Source of the DNA: Chamaesiphon sp.
GTDB lineage: Bacteria > Cyanobacteriota > Cyanobacteriia > Cyanobacteriales > Chamaesiphonaceae
Length of the DNA: 23,104 bases
Direction of reading: 5' to 3'
Assembly: GCA_020059425.1 (NCBI GenBank)
Contig: JAGVCD010000242.1
Coordinates: 1-23,104 of the forward strand
Shown here piece by piece: positions 17,034-23,104 of the stretch (position 1 is its first letter; each line of letters begins with the position of its first letter). Made by a program: the position numbers and the translations under genes. The notes under the pieces are model-generated. The model searched no databases and was not told the DNA's origin. It worked only from the letters and a program-made list of their open reading frames with translations.

Positions 17034-18374
17034 ATGAACTACCAATCAAGTTTTGATCGTCTCAAACAGAAAATGAACTTGGGTTCTACTGAAACGTCAC
17101 TACCCCGAGAAGATCGACGTGTACCAAATGCGCCGATACCAGTTAAGCCAGAATTTTATGATTTTTCGCTCTTTCCAGAGTACAAAGAATTTACCACTAT
17201 GGAGTGGTTCTATGAGAAGCAGAAATACACCAGAAATCAGTTTCTCAAACATGCTGGGTCTTCTGATGCGACGGTCAATCTTGAAGGTAGAGAGATCATC
17301 AATTTTTCTAGCTACAATTACCTCGCCCTAGCGAATGATCCTCGTGTCAAAGCTGCTGCCAAACAAGCGATCGATGATTGTGGTACTAGTACTGGCTCCG
17401 GTCGATCGATCACCGGAGAAGTTAGTATCCACCAAGAATTTGAACGCGAAATTGCCGACGTACTTGGGACTGAAGATGCTGTTGTTTCTGTCGGTGGCTA
17501 CAGCACTAATGCCTTCGCAATCGGTTACTTGTGTCGAGCACAAGACATGATTATCTATGACGAATTAATTCACAACTCCGCCCTATCGGGTTGTAAAATC
17601 GCCGGATCTCGTCGCTTTAGCTTTCCTCACAACGACTATGAAGCTCTCGAAAAAATATTAGCCGAACATCGCCATAAGTATGAGCGGGTTCTCATTCTGG
17701 TTGAAGGCGTTTACAGTATGGATGGAGACATCCCTGATATTCCCCGCATCATCGAGATCAAAAATCGCTATCAAGCTCTGTTGATGGTCGATGAAGCTCA
17801 TTCCATGGGCATTATTGGAACGAATGGCCTGGGAGTAACAGATTACTTTGATATTTCCGGGAAAGAAATAGATATCCTGTATGGCTCTATGAGTAAGGCT
17901 TTCGGTACCTGTGGTGGCTATGTAGCAGGTTCCAAAGCTCTAATCGCGATGCTGAAATATTATGCACCAGGCGTATTACTCTACGGTGCTGCTCCTACCC
18001 CTGCCAATACCGCTGCTGGACTAGCTACCCTCCGAATCATGAGAGTCCAACCGGAGCGGGCGCGACAAGTCCAGGCCAACGCCGCTTACTTCATCGCTAA
18101 AGCCAAATCCCTTGGTCTCAACACTTACAACAGTAAAGATTCCGGTGTCGTTCCCATTATGATGCGAGATTCCGAATTGGCTCTATGGATGTCAATTCAA
18201 CTATTTGATCGCGGTATCTGCACATTCCCGATGCTTTATCCGATCGTTCCCCGCGATAAATCTCGCTTGCGCTTCTTCATCAACACTAATCACACTAAGG
18301 CACAACTCGACTACACAATTGATTGTCTAGTCGAAAACTTGCGAATTGCCCCTCGCTCCAAGGGAGTTATGTAG
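17034..18374 (+). CDS. Alpha-oxoamine synthase (serine palmitoyltransferase / AONS-like)
   Basis: A PLP-dependent enzyme of the family that condenses an acyl thioester with an amino acid with loss of CO2, giving an alpha-aminoketone. It has 446 residues. The N-terminal extension of about 75 residues is longer than in BioF. The core shows FSSYNYLAL (91-99), GTSTGSGRSITG (117-128), the PLP-stacking histidine H180 in DELIHNS, EGVYSMDGDI (224-233), D253 and H256 in VDEAHSMG, and the Schiff-base lysine K288 in YGSMSKAFGTCGG. It lies 82 bases after the polyketide synthase, which has no release domain, so I infer that it off-loads the ACP-bound chain, as Fum8 does for the fumonisin synthase. BioF, KBL and CqsA-like functions remain possible from sequence alone, but no biotin genes are near. 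Confidence 0.9.
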   Translation: MNYQSSFDRLKQKMNLGSTETSLPREDRRVPNAPIPVKPEFYDFSLFPEYKEFTTMEWFYEKQKYTRNQFLKHAGSSDATVNLEGREIINFSSYNYLALANDPRVKAAAKQAIDDCGTSTGSGRSITGEVSIHQEFEREIADVLGTEDAVVSVGGYSTNAFAIGYLCRAQDMIIYDELIHNSALSGCKIAGSRRFSFPHNDYEALEKILAEHRHKYERVLILVEGVYSMDGDIPDIPRIIEIKNRYQALLMVDEAHSMGIIGTNGLGVTDYFDISGKEIDILYGSMSKAFGTCGGYVAGSKALIAMLKYYAPGVLLYGAAPTPANTAAGLATLRIMRVQPERARQVQANAAYFIAKAKSLGLNTYNSKDSGVVPIMMRDSELALWMSIQLFDRGICTFPMLYPIVPRDKSRLRFFINTNHTKAQLDYTIDCLVENLRIAPRSKGVM

Positions 18375-18411
18375 TTAAGTCTAGGGTGACCCGAAAACCA
18401 CACAAAAAACC

Positions 18412-19416
18412 ATGAAGCAGATTCAATTCACTACCTTCGGTCAACCCAGTGCTGTGGCCAAATGCGTCGAAATCTCCGATATCGCCCCCCCATCGGCTTG
18501 GGAAGTTGCTGTCGATATCGAAGCATTTCCCATTAACGTTGCTGACTTAGCGATGCTATCTGGCAACTACGGCACTCTACCTAAATTGCCTGCCACTATT
18601 GGGATGGAAGCCGTCGGACGCATCTCCGAATGCGGTAGCTCAGTAAAAAACTTCGCCATTGGCGATCGAGTTGTACTATTAGCCAACAACAACTGGGCAG
18701 AACGTCGCAAAGTTCCTGTCGCTACTGTCCACAAAGTATCCTCTACTGGTGATGTGGCTCAACTCTCCCTTCTAAAAGTCAATCCCGCTACTGCTTATCT
18801 ATTGCTCCAAAACTTTGCCAAACTCGAACCAGGTGATTGGATTATTCAAACTGCCCCACTTTCTAGTGTTGGTCAATGCATCATCCAAATTGCCAAAGCC
18901 CAAGGTTTAAGAACAGTCAATATCATTCACCGTGAAGCAATCAAGCCAGAAGTTCTAGCATTAGGGGGTGACATCGTATTACTCGATGGGGAAGATTTAG
19001 CTGAGCGGGTGAGAGCTGCCCTCGGACATGAATCGATCCACTTGGCTTTGGATGCAGTTGCAGGTGCTGGTATCCAAAGAATAGCGGAATGTCTTAACGA
19101 GGGTGGTCAGATTGTTAATTATGGGATGTTATCAAACGAAGGCTGTGCTCTCAAACCCGAACAGACAATCTTCAGAAGCATTACGCTCAAAGGCTTTTGG
19201 TTATCAAAGGTTCTCAACCGCATGTCTCAAGCCGATCGATCCCAATTGTTCAAGACTTTAAGCGAAATGGTGACCAATGGCAAACTAAAAATCGACATTG
19301 ATTCCTGTTTTGCGATATCCGATATCAATCAAGCTCTGCGCCGAGCCGAACAAGGAGGACGTAAGGGCAAAGTTATCGTGATGACTGGTACTAACAATGC
19401 TATAGGAGTGACTTGA
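18412..19416 (+). CDS. MECR/ETR1-like trans-2-enoyl-thioester reductase (MDR superfamily)
   Basis: A 334-residue medium-chain dehydrogenase/reductase, predicted to reduce 2-enoyl thioesters with NADPH. It matches the mitochondrial enoyl reductase group rather than generic quinone reductases: INVADLAMLSGNYGTLPKLP with the catalytic-type tyrosine Y53 in NYG, GDRV (84-87), NPATAYLLLQNFAKLEPGDWIIQ (124-146), QCIIQIAKAQGLRTVNIIHR, and LKGFWLSKV. The nucleotide-binding turn reads SSVG (151-154) where the family usually has SGVG, so the first glycine is replaced. It starts 37 bases after the oxoamine synthase and overlaps the next gene by one base. As the synthase upstream has a broken ER domain, this protein is a good candidate for a trans-acting enoyl reductase. 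Confidence 0.87.
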   Translation: MKQIQFTTFGQPSAVAKCVEISDIAPPSAWEVAVDIEAFPINVADLAMLSGNYGTLPKLPATIGMEAVGRISECGSSVKNFAIGDRVVLLANNNWAERRKVPVATVHKVSSTGDVAQLSLLKVNPATAYLLLQNFAKLEPGDWIIQTAPLSSVGQCIIQIAKAQGLRTVNIIHREAIKPEVLALGGDIVLLDGEDLAERVRAALGHESIHLALDAVAGAGIQRIAECLNEGGQIVNYGMLSNEGCALKPEQTIFRSITLKGFWLSKVLNRMSQADRSQLFKTLSEMVTNGKLKIDIDSCFAISDINQALRRAEQGGRKGKVIVMTGTNNAIGVT

Positions 19417-20510
19417 TGAATGGGATCGTGTCAACCGCGAACGATCAGCCTCAGCAATTACAAATAATTAGGCCATTATTTGATTCTGCACCTCGTTCCG
19501 GGGAATCGATCGAAATTGCTCCAGGTTTGTGGTGGTTAAGATTGCCGCTTTCTTCAACTCTCGACCATATTAATGTCTATGTGCTGGAATCCAAGGATGG
19601 TTGGACACTAGTAGATACAGGTAGTAATACCCCCCTTTGTCGTGCGGCTTTAGAAACAGCTTTCACCCAAGGTGCTCTGGCTCGGCTACCACTAACCCGC
19701 GTAATTGGCACCCATTACCATCCTGACCATATCGGTTTGGCTGGTTGGTTGGTCGATCGTGGTGCCGTATTTCAAACTACACGCACTTGCTGGTTACAAT
19801 CTCGGTTGTTACAAATCGACCATCATGATTTACCAAGAGATGAAGAACTACAGTTTGTCCAAAAAGCTGGAATGAAAGGTATGGAGCTGGCTGCATTTAG
19901 TCGCCGGGAACCTAGCAATTTTTCTCACTTAGTAACACCGCTACCCACCGTTTATGATCGCATTCACCAAGGCGATGTTCTAAAAATTGGCGATCGACAT
20001 TGGACTATTCATATTGGCAACGGACATGCCTCCGAACATGCCACCTTATGGTCTGATGATGGCTTTGTAATTACTGGCGACCAAATTCTGCCAGGAATGT
20101 CTTCTAATCTCAGTGTTCATCCCAGTGAGCCAGAGGCAGACTTGGTCTCAGAATGGCTAGAAAGTTGCAGTAGATTTGCCAATTTAGCAACCAATGAAAC
20201 GGTGTGTTTACCAGGTCATAATATTCCGTTCCGGGGAATTCCAACTCGTTGCCAGCAGTTAATTGCTAATCAATCAGCGGCGTTAGATCGCTTGTTAGAA
20301 CATTTAAGCAAACCTCATACAGCGATCGATTGCTTGGAAGCTGTTTATCGTCGGCAATTAAAATCCTACGAACGCAGTCCGATGATTGCGGAGATCTATG
20401 GTTTTTTGAATCATTTGTATCGACGCGGTGAAATCCAGCGTGAATCAGCAATGGATTTATCTTATTTATGGTATCAAGTGAAACCTCGAACTCCATTATT
20501 AGATAAATAA
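19416..20510 (+). CDS. Metallo-beta-lactamase-fold hydrolase with C-terminal winged-helix-like region
   Basis: A 364-residue soluble metallohydrolase. The metal set is complete: H100, H102, D104 and H105 in THYHPDHIG, H204 (GNGHASEH), D222 (ITGDQILPG) and H268 (CLPGHNIPF). Residues about 285-350 look like the small C-terminal helical domain of the LACTB2-type subgroup. ATG 19416 shares one base with the preceding TGA (TGATG) and has GGAG seven bases upstream at 19405-19408. A TTG at 19413 is the only upstream alternative. The tight overlap indicates translational coupling to the enoyl reductase. By analogy with metallo-beta-lactamase thioesterases of fungal polyketide pathways it may hydrolyse stalled or finished acyl thioesters, but the substrate is unknown. 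Confidence 0.88.
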   Translation: MNGIVSTANDQPQQLQIIRPLFDSAPRSGESIEIAPGLWWLRLPLSSTLDHINVYVLESKDGWTLVDTGSNTPLCRAALETAFTQGALARLPLTRVIGTHYHPDHIGLAGWLVDRGAVFQTTRTCWLQSRLLQIDHHDLPRDEELQFVQKAGMKGMELAAFSRREPSNFSHLVTPLPTVYDRIHQGDVLKIGDRHWTIHIGNGHASEHATLWSDDGFVITGDQILPGMSSNLSVHPSEPEADLVSEWLESCSRFANLATNETVCLPGHNIPFRGIPTRCQQLIANQSAALDRLLEHLSKPHTAIDCLEAVYRRQLKSYERSPMIAEIYGFLNHLYRRGEIQRESAMDLSYLWYQVKPRTPLLDK

Positions 20511-20567
20511 TTTGTCGATGTTATTACCATCAGGGGTCTACTTTATTAAATCTTATATTAGCCGTAG

Positions 20568-22163
20568 ATGGCACAGAGACAAATGGTAAATAGTGGACGG
20601 CAAAAATTCGATGTAATAGTAATTGGATCAGGTATTGGTGGCTTGACTTGCGCAGCATTGTTGTCGAAGTTTTATCGCAAACGGGTATTGGTTTTAGAAA
20701 AACATTTTACTGTCGGTGGTTTTACACATGGGTTCGATCGCAAGGGTAAGTTTCACTGGGATGTTGGTGTCCATTATATTGGTGAAATGGAACCAGGTGG
20801 TACTGGCAGATCCGTGTTTGATTACATTACTAATGGTCAACTAAAATGGCAAAAAATGGCCGATCCATTTGAGAAATTTGTTTATCCTGATTTTACTTTT
20901 GATGCGTATTCTGGTGCCAAAAGATTTCAAACGGATTTAATTGAAAAATTCCCCCACGAACGAAAAGCAATTAATCAATATTTTAAAGATATTAAAAAAG
21001 CTGCATTCTGGTTTATTGGGGACTCAATGTTAGAGCTGTTTCCCATCTTCTGGCATCCTTTGCTAAAGCAGATTTATCGATATTTTGGCAAAATAGGTAG
21101 ACAAACTACACAATCCTATTTGGATAAAACTTTCCGAGATGTTCAACTCAAGGCTGTTTTGGTTTCCCAGTGGGGTAGTTATGGTTTGCCACCCTGTCAA
21201 AGTTCCTTTGGCACCCACAGCAGTGTTGTTGTTCATTTCCTCGAAGGTGGCTGGCATCCAGTTGGGGGTGGAAAGCAGATTCCCGAATCGATTGTGCCGA
21301 CAATTGAAAAAAATGGGGGTATTGTAATTACGCAACGGCAAGTCACTGAAATCATTATTGAAAATGGTGTAGCTGTTGGCGTAAAAGTTAAGAATTTGAG
21401 TGATCCTGGTGCTGAAGAAGAAATTTATCATGCACCGAAGATTGTATCTAATGCAGGTGCTTTCAATACATATATCAAGCTGATCCCACCCGATTTATCT
21501 ATTCCATTTCGCAATGATATCAAGGATTTTCAAAAGGGAACTAATGTCTTGACTTTGTATTTGGGATTAAAAGATAATCCTCAAAAATTAGGATTTAATG
21601 GTGAAAATCACTGGATTCATAAGACCTACCATCATAATACAATTATCGATGCTCCACCGATTGATATTGATAACTTACCCCAATTTTGCTATCTATCTTT
21701 TCCATCATTGAAAAATGCACTAGCAAAGGGACATACCGCTGAAATTATTGTTGCTGGTAACTATGAGTTCTTTTCCCAGTGGCGGGATACAAAATGGAAG
21801 CGACGCGGAGATGAGTATCAAGAACTTAAATCTCAAATTACTGATTCAATCATTACTCTTGTCGAAAATGAATACCCTGGCTTTAAAGATTTAATTGAAT
21901 ACACCGAACTCGCTACCCCACTAACTTTTGAGCATTTTGGAGCCAGTGATCGAGGTGCTATTTATGGTATTCCCTGCACTCCTAAACGATTTGATATCCC
22001 ATGGGCTAATGCCAGAACACCGATTAGAAATCTGTATTTAACTGGAGTAGATACGTTTCCAAATGGAATTATGGGTGCAATGATGGGTGGAGTTAAAACT
22101 GCCGGTCTAATTGATGGTCATTTTGGTTTTTTAACATTAATGGCTGTCATGATGCACAAGTAA
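20568..22163 (+). CDS. FAD-dependent oxidoreductase, retinol saturase / CrtISO-like
   Basis: A 531-residue flavoprotein of the phytoene desaturase-CrtISO-retinol saturase superfamily, whose members isomerise, desaturate or saturate polyene chains at the membrane. Visible: the dinucleotide-binding motif VIGSGIGGLTCAALLSK (18-34), the acidic ribose ligand E44 in LVLEKH, GGFTHGFDRKGKFHWDVGVHYIG (50-72), typical of the retinol saturase branch, a hydrophobic stretch around 145-175, and the C-terminal FAD-contact segment NLYLTGVDTFPNGIMGAMMGG. The start could also be ATG 20583 (six residues in); both lie upstream of the FAD motif. It lies 57 bases after the hydrolase gene and is followed by a close paralogue. 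A role in modifying the unsaturated polyketide chain is inferred from position only. Confidence 0.88.
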   Translation: MAQRQMVNSGRQKFDVIVIGSGIGGLTCAALLSKFYRKRVLVLEKHFTVGGFTHGFDRKGKFHWDVGVHYIGEMEPGGTGRSVFDYITNGQLKWQKMADPFEKFVYPDFTFDAYSGAKRFQTDLIEKFPHERKAINQYFKDIKKAAFWFIGDSMLELFPIFWHPLLKQIYRYFGKIGRQTTQSYLDKTFRDVQLKAVLVSQWGSYGLPPCQSSFGTHSSVVVHFLEGGWHPVGGGKQIPESIVPTIEKNGGIVITQRQVTEIIIENGVAVGVKVKNLSDPGAEEEIYHAPKIVSNAGAFNTYIKLIPPDLSIPFRNDIKDFQKGTNVLTLYLGLKDNPQKLGFNGENHWIHKTYHHNTIIDAPPIDIDNLPQFCYLSFPSLKNALAKGHTAEIIVAGNYEFFSQWRDTKWKRRGDEYQELKSQITDSIITLVENEYPGFKDLIEYTELATPLTFEHFGASDRGAIYGIPCTPKRFDIPWANARTPIRNLYLTGVDTFPNGIMGAMMGGVKTAGLIDGHFGFLTLMAVMMHK

Positions 22164-22172
22164 ATCCAAAGG

Positions 22173-22210
22173 AACATATTAGTTTTTCAAGGTCTAAAAA
22201 CTAATATGTT
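22173..22210 (+). repeat. Perfect 15-bp hairpin between the two flavoprotein genes
   Basis: AACATATTAGTTTTT (22173-22187) is exactly complementary to AAAAACTAATATGTT (22196-22210), with loop CAAGGTCT. Two G-U pairs can extend it outward. It starts 9 bases after the stop of the first gene and ends 27 bases before the next ATG. With no long U run it may act as an attenuating or mRNA-stabilising hairpin rather than a full terminator. Downstream, TTCCTTT (22220-22226) abuts the AAGGAGA Shine-Dalgarno and could pair with it or with AAAGGAA at 22168-22174. Confidence 0.7.
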
Positions 22211-22237
22211 TTATAACAATTCCTTTAAGGAGAAAGC

Positions 22238-23104
22238 ATGGTCACTACCAATAAAATAGAAAAATTCGATGCAATTGTAATTGGTTCTGGGATAGGTGGT
22301 TTAACTGTTGCCGCCCTGATGTCTAAGATCCAAAACAAACGCGTATTGGTTCTAGAACAGCACTTTACCGCTGGAGGTTTTACTCATGGCTTTGATCGAA
22401 AAGGGAAGTTTCATTGGGATGTGGGATTACATTATATTGGTGAATTAAGTGAGAGTAGTCCTTTCAGAGCAATTTTAGACTATCTTTCCGATGGTAATTT
22501 GAAGTGGCAAAAACTACCAGATCTCTTAGAGAAATTTATCTATCCTGATTTTACCTTTGATGTCTACTCCGATCCCAAAATATACCAAGCTGATTTAATT
22601 CGCCAGTTTCCTGAGGAAAGAACAGCTATTAAGCAATATTTTAAAGATGTTCGGAAAGCATCATTTTGGTTTATTGCCAATGAATTGGTGGATTTATTTC
22701 CTAGATTTTCACAAGGATTAGTTCAAAAGACTTTTCGCCATTTTGATAAGATTGCACGACAAACTACTCAGTGTTATCTAGATAAAAATTTTCAGGATGT
22801 TCATCTCAAATCATTGCTAGTTTCTCAGTGGGGAGATTATGGTTTACCCCCTTCAATGAGTTGCTTTGGTATGCATGGCATGATTGTTAACCATTTTTTA
22901 GAAGGAGCATGGTATCCAGTTGGCGGGGGAAAAGAAATAGCCAAAACCATTATTCCTAGAATCGAACAAGCTGGTGGCCAAGTCATAACTCAACGCCGAG
23001 TCACGGAAATCCTGCTCGAAAAAGGTTTACCAATCGGGGTGAAAGTACAAAACTCTGCTCGTCCTGATGCTGATGTTGAAATCTACCATGCACCGATCGT
23101 GATA
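22238..23104 (+). CDS. Second retinol saturase / CrtISO-like oxidoreductase, truncated by the window end
   Basis: 289 codons are open to the last base. The gene continues outside, so it is partial by window and not broken. AAGGAGA at 22227-22233, five bases before ATG 22238, is the clearest ribosome-binding site in the window. The product aligns without large gaps to the preceding gene: IVIGSGIGGLTVAALMSK, VLEQHFTAGGFTHGFDRKG, KFHWDVGLHYIGE, LVSQWGDYGLPP and WYPVGGGKEI. About two thirds of residues appear identical by eye. This is a tandem duplication with divergence, suggesting two successive or chain-position-specific steps, or a heteromer. The C-terminal FAD-contact segment is not visible. 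Confidence 0.9.
   Translation, partial: MVTTNKIEKFDAIVIGSGIGGLTVAALMSKIQNKRVLVLEQHFTAGGFTHGFDRKGKFHWDVGLHYIGELSESSPFRAILDYLSDGNLKWQKLPDLLEKFIYPDFTFDVYSDPKIYQADLIRQFPEERTAIKQYFKDVRKASFWFIANELVDLFPRFSQGLVQKTFRHFDKIARQTTQCYLDKNFQDVHLKSLLVSQWGDYGLPPSMSCFGMHGMIVNHFLEGAWYPVGGGKEIAKTIIPRIEQAGGQVITQRRVTEILLEKGLPIGVKVQNSARPDADVEIYHAPIVI

Noticed and set aside
17034..18374. Calling the oxoamine synthase BioF (biotin synthesis)
   Set aside because: No bioA, bioB, bioC or bioD nearby, a longer N-terminus than BioF, and a position directly behind a synthase without a release domain.
18412..19416. Generic NADPH:quinone reductase annotation
   Set aside because: The NYG tyrosine motif and the GFWLS segment fit the enoyl-thioester reductase group better.

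Overview
The window is cyanobacterial chromosome. It opens with the last 26 codons of a photosystem II PsbK-type protein, it contains at least three exact copies of the HIP1 octamer GCGATCGC (3480-3487, 7037-7044, 16361-16368) and many CGATCG cores, and most genes lack a clear Shine-Dalgarno sequence. I cannot name the genus. No rRNA, tRNA, insertion sequence or CRISPR array was seen.

Layout. 1-1492: core genes, psbK (partial, +) and glyA (-), convergent, each with its own hairpin terminator. 1738-3997: a small exported protein and a DUF815-type AAA ATPase (+), facing a PadR-family regulator (-) whose stop overlaps theirs. 3998-4613: gene-poor. 4614-5282: a V4R-domain protein (-), divergent from what follows. 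5283-5811: a long intergenic region with an exact GTA-N8-TAC (NtcA-type) palindrome and candidate leader hairpins. 5812-10136: a DevBCA-type exporter (membrane fusion protein with an unusual cytoplasmic extension of about 220 residues, permease, ATPase) followed by an exported DUF2141 protein and a terminator. 10562-23104: a biosynthetic block of six same-strand genes. These are a 2129-residue single-module polyketide synthase (KS-AT-DH-[degenerate ER]-KR-ACP), an alpha-oxoamine synthase, a MECR/ETR1-like enoyl-thioester reductase, a metallo-beta-lactamase-fold hydrolase, and two tandem paralogues of the retinol saturase/CrtISO flavoprotein family. The second paralogue is cut by the window end.

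How the genes may work together (inference). The synthase has no thioesterase and ends in an acyl carrier protein. Its built-in enoyl reductase has lost the nucleotide-binding glycine motif, while a separate enoyl-thioester reductase with a conserved catalytic tyrosine lies two genes downstream. An alpha-oxoamine synthase is the next gene after the synthase. The simplest reading is that an iteratively built, partly reduced acyl chain is released from the ACP by decarboxylative condensation with an amino acid, giving a long-chain alpha-aminoketone (sphingoid-base or fumonisin-backbone logic). Flavoprotein tailoring would follow, and export could use the DevBCA pump, whose Anabaena relatives export heterocyst glycolipids. 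This combination is the most interesting content of the window. The product is unknown, and the cluster probably continues past the right edge.
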